A stretch of 64,000 nt of DNA. It comes from Rhodobacter sp. NTK016B (GTDB lineage Bacteria; Pseudomonadota; Alphaproteobacteria; Rhodobacterales; Rhodobacteraceae). The DNA is taken from positions 60,534 to 124,533 of the forward strand of contig NZ_JAFKOK010000017.1 of NCBI RefSeq assembly GCF_017303295.1, written 5' to 3'. Shown in pieces: positions 24,307 to 33,051 of the stretch; the first letter of the stretch is position 1; each line of letters begins with the position of its first letter. A program made the position numbers and the translations under genes. The notes under the pieces are model-generated. The model was not told where the DNA came from. It made no database searches and saw nothing but the letters and a program-made list of their open reading frames with translations.

Positions 24307-24443
24307 CCCCGTCTCACCACCTGTACGCCACGTTCGCGCAAAGCCTAGCATGACGGGGCGCCGCTTCCCAAGATGCCGCGATGACGCGCCGTCCTGTTGT
24401 GGGGAGAAGGCCACAAGGGGGCCCGCCTGCTCAGCCCGACCGC

Positions 24444-25502
24444 TCAGCCCGCGCGCCGCAGCATGCCGTACAGATCGCGCGGATCGTCGGGATCCGCGAT
24501 CACGTCCAGCATCGTGCCGCCCGGCTGGATCTGGTCGTAGAGCCAGTTGAGGGCCGAGAAATCCTCGACCGCGAAGCCCACGCCGTCGAACAGGGTCACC
24601 GCCTGCGCGTCGCGTCGCCCCGGTGCCTGCCCGTCCAGCACCTGCCACAGCTCGGTGACCGGATGGTCGGCGCTGACCTGCTGGATCTCGCCCTCGACCC
24701 GGGTCTGGGGCTCGTATTCCACGAAGATTTCGGCGCGCGACAGGATCGCGGGCGCAAGCTCGGTCTTGCCCGGGCAATCGCCGCCGATCGCGTTGATATG
24801 CACGCCCGCGCCGATCATGTTGTCATGCAGGACCGTGGCCAGCCGCTTGTCGGCGGTGCAGGTGGTGATGACATCGGCGCCTTCGCAGGCGGCCTCGGCA
24901 CTGGTGCAGGGGATCAGCGTCAGCCCGCTCTCGGCAAGGTTCGTCACGCATTTCGCCGTGGCCGCCGGGTCGGTATCGAAAAGCCGCACCGTGTCGATGC
25001 CGCAGACGGCCTGCAGCGCCAGCGCCTGAAACTCGGCCTGCGCACCGTTGCCGATCAGCGCCAGCACGCGCGCATCGGGCCGCGCCAGCGCGCGGGTTGC
25101 CAGCGCCGAGGTGGCGGCGGTCCTGAGCGCGGTGAGCATCGTCATCTCGGACATCATCAGCGGGTAGCCGGTCGCGACCGCCGACAGCACGCCGAACGCC
25201 GTCACGGTCTGCAGCCCCGCCTTGGTATTGGCGGGGTGGCCGTTCACGTATTTGAAGGCGTAGCGCTCGCCATCCGAGGTCGGCATCAGCTCGATCACCC
25301 CGATCGGCGAATGCGCGGCGACGCGCGGGGTCTTGTCGAAATCCGGCCAGCGGCGGAAATCGGCGGCGATCCTGTCGGTCAGATCCGCCAGCGCCGGTTT
25401 CAGCCCGATGCGGTGAATGATCGCCATGATCTCGGCCACCGAGACAAAAGGGACCAGCGCCTGCGCCGAGGGGGCGGGCGGAGTGGCGGGATTGGCCTGC
25501 AT
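24444..25502 (-). CDS. ocd: Ornithine cyclodeaminase
   Basis: A 352-residue enzyme of the mu-crystallin/OCD family that converts L-ornithine directly to L-proline and ammonia using bound NAD+. Visible are FKYVNGHPANTKAGLQTVTAF (substrate-binding region), TALRTAATSALATRAL, the Rossmann loop LALIGNGAQAEFQALAL at about residue 140, and INAIGGDCPGKTEL at about 243 with the catalytic Asp. The length is the OCD (not alanine dehydrogenase) size. It follows the arginase gene by 10 bases, so arginine to ornithine to proline is the obvious route. Confidence 0.92.
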   Translation of the reverse strand: MQANPATPPAPSAQALVPFVSVAEIMAIIHRIGLKPALADLTDRIAADFRRWPDFDKTPRVAAHSPIGVIELMPTSDGERYAFKYVNGHPANTKAGLQTVTAFGVLSAVATGYPLMMSEMTMLTALRTAATSALATRALARPDARVLALIGNGAQAEFQALALQAVCGIDTVRLFDTDPAATAKCVTNLAESGLTLIPCTSAEAACEGADVITTCTADKRLATVLHDNMIGAGVHINAIGGDCPGKTELAPAILSRAEIFVEYEPQTRVEGEIQQVSADHPVTELWQVLDGQAPGRRDAQAVTLFDGVGFAVEDFSALNWLYDQIQPGGTMLDVIADPDDPRDLYGMLRRAG

Positions 25503-25512
25503 TGTCAGCTCC

Positions 25513-26445
25513 TTAATGCTGCCCGCGAAAGGCGCGGGTCGGACGGTCGAAGACCTTCTTGCCCATCAGTGAGGCGACCAGATCGACCATCAGATGCGCC
25601 GTGCGCCCACGCTCGTCGAGAAAGGGGTTGAGTTCCACAAGGTCGAGCGAGGTCACGAGTTCGCTTTCATGCAGCATCTCCATCACCAGATGCGCCTCGC
25701 GGAACGTGGCGCCGCCCGGCACCGTGGTGCCCACCGCTGGCGCGACCATCGGGTCGAGGAAATCCACATCCAGCGAGACATGCAAAAGGCCGTTCGCCGC
25801 CTCGACCCGCTCGAGGAATTCGCGCAGCGGCGCGACGACGCCGCGTTCATCGAGAACGCGCATGTCGTTGATGGCGATCTCGTGCTCCAGCAGCGCGGCA
25901 TGTTCGGCCGCATCGACCGAGCGGATACCGAACAGGCAGATGTTTTCGGGCGGCACGGGCGCAGGGAAAGGCGGGAAGGCCTCGAAATTGCGCCCGGCCA
26001 GATAGGCGACGGGCGTCCCGTGCAGATTGCCCGATTCTGTCGTCGCGGGCGTGTGGAAATCGCTATGCGCGTCGAGCCACAGCACGAAAAGCGGACGGCC
26101 CTGATCGCGCGCGGCCTGCGCCACCCCGGCGACCGAACCCAGCGACAGCGAGTGATCGCCGCCCATGAAGATCGGCATCCCCTGTCCCATCGCCTGCGTT
26201 CCGGCCTGCGCAAGCGCGGCGCTCCAGCCCAGCGTTTCGGGCAGGTGATGCACGGCGGGATTGCTGCTTGCCGCTTCGACCGGCGCGCAGGTCACGTCGC
26301 CCAGATCGGTGACGGAATGGCCCAGCGCCTGAAGCGCCTCGGCCAGCCCGGCCGTGCGATAGGCGGCGGGGCCCATCAGGCAACCGGGGCGGCGCTGACC
26401 GGTATCGACCGGCGCGCCGATCAGCAGGCAATGGGTCTGGGGCAT
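25513..26445 (-). CDS. rocF: Arginase
   Basis: A 310-residue binuclear-manganese ureohydrolase that splits L-arginine into ornithine and urea. All metal blocks are intact: MGGDHSLSLGS (about 98), LWLDAHSDFHTPATTESGNL (about 122-141) and VSLDVDFLDP (about 227). ELNPFLDERGRTA near the end is typical of true arginases. The first of two genes with ornithine cyclodeaminase, it is divergent from an Lrp-type regulator, with a palindrome in the gap. It supports use of arginine as a nitrogen source. Confidence 0.94.
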   Translation of the reverse strand: MPQTHCLLIGAPVDTGQRRPGCLMGPAAYRTAGLAEALQALGHSVTDLGDVTCAPVEAASSNPAVHHLPETLGWSAALAQAGTQAMGQGMPIFMGGDHSLSLGSVAGVAQAARDQGRPLFVLWLDAHSDFHTPATTESGNLHGTPVAYLAGRNFEAFPPFPAPVPPENICLFGIRSVDAAEHAALLEHEIAINDMRVLDERGVVAPLREFLERVEAANGLLHVSLDVDFLDPMVAPAVGTTVPGGATFREAHLVMEMLHESELVTSLDLVELNPFLDERGRTAHLMVDLVASLMGKKVFDRPTRAFRGQH

Positions 26446-26529
26446 GGGGACTCCTGTGTTGCGTGCTGGAAAGTGTAGCGGCAGCCGCGCGGGATTCCAC
26501 TTGACGCCTTGCCCGTTTCGGGCAGTTCA

Positions 26530-26546
26530 TTGTGCATTCCGCACAA
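26530..26546. promoter_or_regulatory. Candidate Lrp-type operator TTGTGC-N5-GCACAA
   Basis: A perfect 6-base inverted repeat with a 5-base spacer lies between the divergent arginase and Lrp genes. A degenerate second copy (GGCATTTCGCA against TGCATTCCGCA) follows at about 26555-26565, as expected for Lrp proteins that bind several phased sites. Confidence 0.5.
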
Positions 26547-26564
26547 CGACTTTGGGCATTTCGC

Positions 26565-27002
26565 ATGAGTGACGAAACCGACCTGCGCCTGATCGCGGCG
26601 CTCCGACGCGATGGCCGCGCCAGCCTCGCCACCCTCGCCGGCACCCTGGGGCTGAGCCGTAACACCGTCCGCGCGCGGCTGAACCGGCTGCTCGAGACGG
26701 GCCAGATCCAGGGCTTCACCGCGCTGACACAGGGCGATCTGGCGGAAAGCCCGGTGCGCGCGCTGATGATGGTCGCGATCGAGGGCAGCGGCACGGACCG
26801 CGCTGTCGGTCGAATGCTGACACTATCGGCGGTCCGTGCAGTGCACGCGACGAACGGACGCTGGGACGTGATCGTGGATCTGGCGACCGACAGCCTCGCC
26901 CATCTCGACGACACGCTGGCGCGCATCCGCAGGCTCGACGCGGTGACACAATCCGAAACGCATCTGTTGATGTCCACCCGCCGCGCCACGCCCCGGCGCT
27001 GA
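26565..27002 (+). CDS. Lrp/AsnC family regulator of arginine catabolism
   Basis: A 145-residue Lrp/AsnC protein. The N-terminal helix-turn-helix (DLRLIAALRRDGRASLATLA then LGLSRNTVRARLNRLLETG) and a C-terminal RAM-type alpha/beta domain (about 60-135) are clear. The ATG at 26565 (MSDETDLRL) is chosen; an ATG 11 codons earlier would place the operator inside the gene. Divergence from arginase and ornithine cyclodeaminase points to control of these genes by arginine or ornithine. Confidence 0.86.
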   Translation: MSDETDLRLIAALRRDGRASLATLAGTLGLSRNTVRARLNRLLETGQIQGFTALTQGDLAESPVRALMMVAIEGSGTDRAVGRMLTLSAVRAVHATNGRWDVIVDLATDSLAHLDDTLARIRRLDAVTQSETHLLMSTRRATPRR

Positions 27003-27020
27003 GATTACGGCAAGAAACAG

Positions 27021-27162
27021 TGAGGGGGCTTTGCCCCCTCGGCCTTGCGGCCTCACCACCAGGATATTTTCGGAACAAAGATGCGCGATTAACGAAGGGT
27101 AATCGCGCATCTTTGTTCTCTAAATATCCTCGGGGGTGTCCAGAGGGGGCAGACAGCCCCCT
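27021..27162. repeat. Gene-end repeat, copy 2 (full palindromic form)
   Basis: A large inverted repeat fills the gap between two convergent genes. Each arm has an outer GC hairpin (GAGGGGGC/GCCCCCTC on the left; an 11-bp CCAGAGGGGGC stem on the right), then AGGATATTT, then AACAAAGATGCGCGATT. The inner arms (27061-27090 and 27101-27130) match at 27 of 30 positions. Transcripts from either side would fold, so it may act as a bidirectional terminator. Confidence 0.75.
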
Positions 27163-27207
27163 CTGGCCGCAGCCCGCCACAGGATCAGCGCCGGGCAAAG
27201 GCGCGGC

Positions 27208-27519
27208 TCAGCCCCGGGCGGCTTTCTCGGCGATGCCTGACATCCCTTCGCGCCGCGCGAGTTCGGCCTCGATATCGGCAAGCGAGACGTCGCGGGCGGC
27301 GCACATGACAAGCAGGTGGAACAGCACATCCGCCGCTTCCGACGCGAGCCTTTCGCGGTCGCCCCGGACCGCTTCGATCACCGCCTCGATCGCTTCCTCG
27401 CCGAATTTCTCGGCGCATTTCTCGGGGCCCTTGGCGAACAGCTTGGCGGTCCAGCTGGTTTCGGGATCGGCGCCCTTGCGGGATTCGATGGTGGCGGCAA
27501 GACGGTCGATGGCGCTCAT
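27208..27519 (-). CDS. hisE: Phosphoribosyl-ATP diphosphatase
   Basis: A 103-residue MazG-like pyrophosphatase that hydrolyses PR-ATP to PR-AMP, the second step of histidine synthesis. The start region RLAATIESRKGADPETSWTA, the metal-binding KCAEKFGEEAIEAVIEA helix and ASEAADVLFHLLVM are diagnostic. I prefer the second ATG (27519), which has AAGAGG upstream, over one six codons earlier. It lies downstream of hisF, after a short tandem repeat. Confidence 0.94.
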   Translation of the reverse strand: MSAIDRLAATIESRKGADPETSWTAKLFAKGPEKCAEKFGEEAIEAVIEAVRGDRERLASEAADVLFHLLVMCAARDVSLADIEAELARREGMSGIAEKAARG

Positions 27520-27541
27520 CACAGCCTCTTGGGTCATTACT

Positions 27542-27583
27542 CGGGGCTCAAAGCCGGGGGCTCAAAGTCGGGGGGTCAAAGTC
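27542..27583. repeat. Three 14-bp tandem repeats at the hisF stop / hisE leader
   Basis: On the minus strand the unit is GACTTTGAGCCCCC (with variants GACTTTGACCCCCC and GGCTTTGAGCCCCG), repeated three times head to tail. The first copy contains the last codons and TGA of hisF, so the duplication copied the gene end into the short spacer before hisE. Confidence 0.8.
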
Positions 27584-28334
27584 GGACGGGGATACCGGCG
27601 GCGGCCATATGGGCCTTGGCCTCGCCGATCGTGTAGGTGCCGAAATGGAAGATTGAGGCGGCCAGCACGGCCGAGGCCTTGCCCTCGGTCACACCCTCGA
27701 CGAGGTGATCGAGCGTCCCTACCCCGCCCGAGGCGATGACCGGCACGTCGACAGCCTCGGAGATGGCACGCGTGAGCGGCAGGTTGAACCCGGCCTTGGT
27801 GCCGTCGCGGTCCATCGAGGTCAGCAGGATCTCGCCCGCGCCCTTGGCCGCGACCGTGCGGGCGAATTCGACCGCGTCGATGCCGGTGGGTTTGCGTCCG
27901 CCATGGGTGAAGATTTCCCACCGCCCGGGCTCGACCGTCTTGGCGTCGATCGCGCAGACGATGCATTGCGAGCCGAAGCGGTCGGCGGCTTCGGCGATCA
28001 CGTCGGGATTGGCGACGGCGGCCGAGTTGAAGGACACCTTGTCGGCCCCGGCCAGCAACAGCGCGCGCACATCGTGATGGGTGCGCACCCCGCCGCCCAC
28101 GGTCAGCGGCATGAAGCATTGCTCGGCGGTGCGGGTCACAAGGTCGAACATCGTGCCGCGATTTTCATGCGTGGCGTGGATGTCGAGAAAGCACAGCTCG
28201 TCCGCGCCCGCCGCGTCATAGGCTTTGGCCGCTTCGACCGGGTCGCCTGCGTCGATCAGATTGACGAAATTCACGCCCTTGACCACGCGGCCATCGGCCA
28301 CGTCGAGACAGGGGATGATGCGGGTTTTCAGCAT
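27576..28334 (-). CDS. hisF: Imidazole glycerol phosphate synthase, cyclase subunit
   Basis: A 252-residue TIM barrel that, with HisH, uses ammonia and PRFAR to make imidazole glycerol phosphate and AICAR. The first catalytic Asp is in [18 protein letters not shown] and the second in [31 protein letters not shown] and [13 protein letters not shown] are the two phosphate loops. The ATG at 28334 is preferred over a GTG two codons earlier. hisH and hisA, its usual neighbours, are not in the window. Confidence 0.96.
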   Translation of the reverse strand: MLKTRIIPCLDVADGRVVKGVNFVNLIDAGDPVEAAKAYDAAGADELCFLDIHATHENRGTMFDLVTRTAEQCFMPLTVGGGVRTHHDVRALLLAGADKVSFNSAAVANPDVIAEAADRFGSQCIVCAIDAKTVEPGRWEIFTHGGRKPTGIDAVEFARTVAAKGAGEILLTSMDRDGTKAGFNLPLTRAISEAVDVPVIASGGVGTLDHLVEGVTEGKASAVLAASIFHFGTYTIGEAKAHMAAAGIPVRL

Positions 28335-28481
28335 GGCCACGCTCTTTGGTCTTGCAAGGCTGTTGGCCCTTCCCTAGCGCCCCGCGTCTCCGGGGGAAAG
28401 GCCCGATGCGCCTGTGGCGGCTCCGGCGGGCCGCCGCGCGCGCGATTTACACGCAGGTGGCGAGCGGCTAAACCGCGCGGC

Positions 28482-28928
28482 ATGTCCAATCCGCACGCCC
28501 CCCGGCCCACCGCCCCGTTCCGCCCTGCCATGCGCGCTGCGCTTTACGCGGTCCCGCTGGTATTGCTGGCGGCCTGCGGCCTGCCCGACCGGTCCGCCCC
28601 CGATCGGGCCCCTGCCCCCAGCGCCGCCGAGCGGCTTACCGCCGAATGCGGCCTGTTGGCGCGGGCCGAGACGATGATGGAGGCTGCGGGCCAAACCGCC
28701 CATCCCGGCCTGCGCGAGGGATGTCCGGGTGTCAGTGCGGCAGACAACCGGGACCTCGATATGCAGATGGCATCCTTGCGCGCGGCCACCGGGGCAATTC
28801 TGCCGCCGGGACTGCAGGCGGGCACGCGGGCCGAGACGGTCTATCGGCGGATGATCACGCGCGGCGTGCCGGTCTCGCTGGCCGGGCATCTGACGAGCGA
28901 TCCGCTCTTCGCCATTGCCGCGCGGTGA
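28482..28928 (+). CDS. Small hypothetical lipoprotein
   Basis: A 148-residue protein of unknown function. From an internal methionine (28530) the sequence MRAALYAVPLVLLAAC reads as a lipoprotein signal with an LAAC lipobox, so the true start may be there rather than the ATG at 28482. The mature part is Ala/Arg-rich with cysteines at AECGLL and EGCPGV and no motif I recognise. The end (RRMITRGVPVSLAGHLTSDPLFA) looks like a folded helix. It precedes a small membrane protein on the same strand 85 bases away. Confidence 0.6.
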   Translation: MSNPHAPRPTAPFRPAMRAALYAVPLVLLAACGLPDRSAPDRAPAPSAAERLTAECGLLARAETMMEAAGQTAHPGLREGCPGVSAADNRDLDMQMASLRAATGAILPPGLQAGTRAETVYRRMITRGVPVSLAGHLTSDPLFAIAAR

Positions 28929-29013
28929 GCTACCTCTTGGCCAGATGGTCGCGGGGGCTGGACACCGCCGCCCGCGCACGCCACTTTGAAACCGAATAGC
29001 ACAGGCACCGAAC

Positions 29014-29439
29014 ATGGCCCAACCGACTGCTCCCGCTCCGTCCTCGCTGATGCCCGTCGCCCTGATCCTGCTGATCTGGCACGGTCTTCTGGGCGCCGAT
29101 TACGTTATCGCGCGTTTCGATCTGGGCGCGCAGGACTGGCCCGCGCTGATGCCGCTGATGCCGCTCGACGCGTTGTGGCTGCAGGTGACATGGGCACTGG
29201 GCGTCTGGCTGGGCGTGGTGGCCGCGATTTTCCTCGCGTTGCGCGACGATGCCTCGGTGCTGTTGTTCTTCGCCGCCTTCGCCTTCGAAGTTGCCGTCGG
29301 GATCGGCCTGTTTCTGGCCGCGCCGCCGGTGATGCTGCTGCCCGTGCCGCTGCTGGCGGTCATCGCCGTGCTGGTGGTGATGCCCTTGTTCGGCTGGCTT
29401 TACGCCCGCGCCCAGAACCGGCGCGGCGTGCTGCACTAA
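29014..29439 (+). CDS. Small four-helix membrane protein, unknown function
   Basis: A 141-residue inner-membrane protein. Four hydrophobic segments are visible: about 13-30 (PVALILLIWHGLLGADYV), 55-75, 83-102 and 106-128. The end YARAQNRRGVLH is basic and probably cytoplasmic. No motif identifies it. It lies upstream of cysK and could be co-transcribed (34-base gap). I do not recognise the family. Confidence 0.65.
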   Translation: MAQPTAPAPSSLMPVALILLIWHGLLGADYVIARFDLGAQDWPALMPLMPLDALWLQVTWALGVWLGVVAAIFLALRDDASVLLFFAAFAFEVAVGIGLFLAAPPVMLLPVPLLAVIAVLVVMPLFGWLYARAQNRRGVLH

Positions 29440-29473
29440 CCCTTCCTGTCCTGTCCGCGAAAGGATGATCCGC

Positions 29474-30496
29474 ATGATCCGCCGCAATCTTGCCGAGGCG
29501 ATCGGCAACACGCCTCTGATCCGTCTGCGCAAGGCCAGCGAGGAAACCGGCTGCGAGATCCTCGGCAAGGCCGAGTTCCTCAATCCCGGCCAGTCGGTCA
29601 AGGACCGCGCCGCTTTGTTCATCATCCGCGACGCGGTGGCCAAGGGGCTGCTGAAACCCGGCGGCACGATCGTCGAGGGCACGGCGGGCAATACCGGCAT
29701 CGGGCTGGCGCTGGTCGGGGCCTCGATGGGGTTCAAGACGGTGATCGTCATCCCCGAAACCCAGAGCCAGGAAAAGAAGGACATGCTGCGGCTGGCGGGC
29801 GCCGAGCTCGTGCAGGTGCCGGCGGTGCCCTACAAGGATCCGAACAATTACGTGAAATATTCGGGTCGTCTGGCCGAGGAACTGGCCAAGACCGAGCCCA
29901 ACGGAGCGATCTGGGCCAACCAGTTCGACAACGTGGCGAACCGGCAGGCGCATATCGAGACGACGGGTCCGGAAATCTGGTCGCAGACCGGCGGCGCGGT
30001 CGACGGGTTCACCTGCGCCGTGGGGTCTGGCGGGACGCTGGCGGGCGTGGCCGAGGCGTTGCAGCCGCGCGGCGTCAAGGTGGCACTGTCCGATCCCGAG
30101 GGCGCGGGCATGTACAAGATCTATACCGGCGAGGAAAATCCCGGCAATTCGATCACAGAAGGGATCGGTCAGGGCCGCGTGACCGCCAATCTCGAAGGCT
30201 TCACCCCGGATATGTCGTTCCGCATTCCCGACGCGGAATCGGTGCAGGTCTGTTTCGACCTGCTCGAACATGAGGGGCTGTGTCTGGGCGGGTCCTCGGG
30301 CGTGAACGTCGCGGGCGCAATGCGTCTGGCCAAGGAAATGGGGCCGGGCCACACGATCGTGACGATCCTGTGCGACTACGGCACACGCTATCAATCCAAG
30401 CTGTTCAATCCCGACTTCCTGAAGGGAAAGGGCCTGCCGGTGCCCGAATGGCTTGACCGCGCGCCCCTGCCCCTGCCAGTGATGTTCCAGGATTAA
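29474..30496 (+). CDS. cysK: Cysteine synthase A
   Basis: A 340-residue fold-type II PLP enzyme that makes L-cysteine from O-acetylserine and sulphide. AIGNTPLIRLRKASEETGC opens the domain, NPGQSVKDRAALFI holds the Schiff-base lysine, EGTAGNTGIGLAL binds substrate and phosphate, and GSGGTLAGVAEAL the phosphate tail. The late GGSSGVNVAGA loop is present. It is slightly longer than E. coli CysK (about 323). The second ATG (29474), with AAAGG spaced correctly, is preferred to one three codons earlier. Confidence 0.93.
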   Translation: MIRRNLAEAIGNTPLIRLRKASEETGCEILGKAEFLNPGQSVKDRAALFIIRDAVAKGLLKPGGTIVEGTAGNTGIGLALVGASMGFKTVIVIPETQSQEKKDMLRLAGAELVQVPAVPYKDPNNYVKYSGRLAEELAKTEPNGAIWANQFDNVANRQAHIETTGPEIWSQTGGAVDGFTCAVGSGGTLAGVAEALQPRGVKVALSDPEGAGMYKIYTGEENPGNSITEGIGQGRVTANLEGFTPDMSFRIPDAESVQVCFDLLEHEGLCLGGSSGVNVAGAMRLAKEMGPGHTIVTILCDYGTRYQSKLFNPDFLKGKGLPVPEWLDRAPLPLPVMFQD

Positions 30497-30534
30497 CCGG
30501 AACGGGCGGCCCCGCATTCTTCGGGCCTGATGGC

Positions 30535-33051
30535 ATGATTACAAAGACTTTCCGTGTGCCGATGCTGACGCATCTGGCAGCGTTTCTTATCGCTGTGCTC
30601 GCGGGCGTCATGGGGGCTGGTCTGCCCCCGGCGCCCGCGCTCGCGCAGAGCACCGATCAGGGCGTGATCGATTACGACGCCTGGGCCCGGCTTGCGACGC
30701 GGGTCGAAACGGCGCTGGAAAACGATTTCACCACCGATGAGACGCTCAACCAGCTGCGCGAACAGCTGGTCGAGATGCGCACGGAATTCACCGCGACGCA
30801 GGCGGTGGTCGCCGACCGGCTGACGCTCTTGCGCGAGCAGATCGCCTCGCTCCCCCCCGCGCCGGAAGAGGGAGAGAGCGAACCTGACGACATCGCCGAG
30901 CGCCGGGCCGAATTGCAGGCCACGCTGGCCGAGCGCGAAGCGCCGATCCGCGCGGCGGGCGAAGGTCTGGCGCAGGCCGAGGCGCTGATCCGGCTCATCG
31001 ACCGCGAATTGCGCGAAAGGCAGGCCAATGCGCTGATGTCGCTGGGGCCGACGCCGCTGAACCCGGCGACATGGATGGCCGGGCTCGATGCGATGGTGGT
31101 GTCGTGGGAGAACATGCGCGCCGAGGTGCTGCGCGCGTGGAACGATCCTGCAAAGCGCGAGGAATTGCGCAGCGACCTGCCGGTTACCATCGTCTGCCTG
31201 CTGCTGGCGCTGCTGCTGATCCTGCGCGGGCGCCACTGGATGGAACGCCTGACGATGCGGCTGCTGCATCAAAGCTCGATCCTGCGTGGACGGGTGGTGG
31301 TGGCGTTCTTCGTTTCGCTCTCGCAGCTTGTCGTACCGTTTCTGGGGCTGGTTCTGCTGGCGGTGGCGATCCGGCTCACGCATCTGACCGGAACCACGCT
31401 GGACGCATTGTCGGTGGTGCTGATTCAGGCGGGCATGGCGTTCTTCATCGCCCGCTGGCTGTCGCTGCATATCTTCCCGATCGTCGAGGACCCGCGCCTG
31501 TCGCTCAATCTCAGCGCCGCCGACCGGCGCAAGGCGCGCGGGCTGTCGCTGATCTTCGGCGCGCTGGCCGGGATCGAAATGCTCTACGGCACGGTGCTGG
31601 TCGAAGAGACGCTGAACAGTGCCGCCCTCGCCTCGCTCACCTATCCGCTGGTGCTGCTCTGCGCGCTGACGATGATCCGCTTCTCGCGCGTGCTCAGCCG
31701 CCACCAGCCCCGGCAGGTGGTGCAGGACGGCGTGGCGGTCGCGGCCTCGCCCTTCTTCGACCGGATGCTCACGCTGGGATGCCGCACGCTGCTGCTCTTC
31801 GGCCTGATCTCGCCGGTTCTGGGCGCCGTGGGCTATATCGCGGCGGCGGCGATGCTGACCTATCCGCCGGTCAATTCGCTGGGCGTTGTGGGCACGGTGA
31901 TCGTCCTGCACCGCCTGATCATCGCGATCTACGTCACCATCATCGGCGACGACGAGCGCGCGGTGCAGGGTCTGGTTCCGGCGCTGGCCGGCCTGATGCT
32001 GTCGCTGGCCGCGCTGGTGCCGCTGGCGCTGATCTGGGGCGCGCGCGAGACCGACATGCTCGAGCTCTGGACGCGCTTTTCCGAGGGCGTCAGCTTCGGC
32101 GGCGCGCGGATCTCGCCCGCCAGCGTGATGTGGTTCGTCGTCGTTTTCTGTATCGGCTACCTTACCACCCGCACCTTTCAGGGCGCGCTGGGAACGTCGA
32201 TCCTGCCCAAGACCTCGCTGGAGAAAGGCGCGCAGAAAGCGCTTATTTCGGGCGTGGGCTATCTGGGCATCACTGTGGCCGCGCTCATCGCCTTCTCGGT
32301 GGCGGGCATCAACCTGTCGGGCCTCGCCATCGTCGCAGGTGCCCTGTCGGTCGGCGTCGGTTTCGGCCTGCAGACCATCGTGTCGAACTTCGTCTCGGGC
32401 ATCATTCTGCTGATCGAGCGCCCGGTCTCCGAAGGCGACTGGATCGAGGTCGGCGGCAATCAGGGCATCGTCGACCGCATTTCGGTGCGCTCGACGGTGA
32501 TCGAGACCTTCGACAAGTCGAAGATCATCGTGCCCAATGCCGACCTGATCTCGGGCTCGGTGACGAACTACACCAAATCCTCGCTGACCGGGCGGCTGGT
32601 GCTGAATATCGGCGTGGCCTACGGCACCGACACCCGAAAGGTCGAAGCGATCCTGCGCGAGATCGTCGAGAACGAGCCGATCGTCGTGCTCGATCCCGAA
32701 CCAGGCGTGGATTTCGTCGGCTTTGGCGCGGATGCGCTGGAATTCCGCATCCGCGCGATCATCCGCGACGTGGGCATGAAGCTGCCGCTCGCGACCGAGG
32801 TGAACCACAAGATCGCCGAACGCTTCGCCGCCGAAGGGATCGAGATCCCCTATGCCCAGCGCGATATCTGGCTGCGCAATCCCGAAGCGCTGCGCCCCGC
32901 CTCGGCCCCTCCGCCCCGGCCCGACGCGCCCAAACCTGCGGAAACGCCCGAGCCCCGCGACAGTACGCTCGGCACCCGCACGCCCGAGGCCTGGGCCGAC
33001 CAGACCGTCGAAACCGAGCCCGACGGCTCCCCCGATCCGGAGCAGACCTGA
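30535..33051 (+). CDS. DUF3772-type mechanosensitive channel (MscS family)
   Basis: An 838-residue membrane protein. A signal-like N-terminus (MLTHLAAFLIAVLAGVMGA, reading ...PALAQS) leads to a periplasmic helical region with repeated LREQ motifs (about 40-180, DUF3772). About ten transmembrane helices run from about residue 220, and the MscS core lies at about 600-780: LAIVAGALSVGVGFGLQTIV is the pore helix and SEGDWIEVGGNQGIVDRISV the beta domain. A Pro-rich tail ends the protein. The alaX start overlaps its stop by one base, an unexpected pairing. It is the second large MscS protein in the window. Confidence 0.88.
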   Translation: MITKTFRVPMLTHLAAFLIAVLAGVMGAGLPPAPALAQSTDQGVIDYDAWARLATRVETALENDFTTDETLNQLREQLVEMRTEFTATQAVVADRLTLLREQIASLPPAPEEGESEPDDIAERRAELQATLAEREAPIRAAGEGLAQAEALIRLIDRELRERQANALMSLGPTPLNPATWMAGLDAMVVSWENMRAEVLRAWNDPAKREELRSDLPVTIVCLLLALLLILRGRHWMERLTMRLLHQSSILRGRVVVAFFVSLSQLVVPFLGLVLLAVAIRLTHLTGTTLDALSVVLIQAGMAFFIARWLSLHIFPIVEDPRLSLNLSAADRRKARGLSLIFGALAGIEMLYGTVLVEETLNSAALASLTYPLVLLCALTMIRFSRVLSRHQPRQVVQDGVAVAASPFFDRMLTLGCRTLLLFGLISPVLGAVGYIAAAAMLTYPPVNSLGVVGTVIVLHRLIIAIYVTIIGDDERAVQGLVPALAGLMLSLAALVPLALIWGARETDMLELWTRFSEGVSFGGARISPASVMWFVVVFCIGYLTTRTFQGALGTSILPKTSLEKGAQKALISGVGYLGITVAALIAFSVAGINLSGLAIVAGALSVGVGFGLQTIVSNFVSGIILLIERPVSEGDWIEVGGNQGIVDRISVRSTVIETFDKSKIIVPNADLISGSVTNYTKSSLTGRLVLNIGVAYGTDTRKVEAILREIVENEPIVVLDPEPGVDFVGFGADALEFRIRAIIRDVGMKLPLATEVNHKIAERFAAEGIEIPYAQRDIWLRNPEALRPASAPPPRPDAPKPAETPEPRDSTLGTRTPEAWADQTVETEPDGSPDPEQT

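Noticed and set aside
30493..32808. 771-residue minus-strand frame opposite the DUF3772 channel
   Set aside because: Antisense to a well-supported channel gene; no domain and extreme Arg/Gln/His content.
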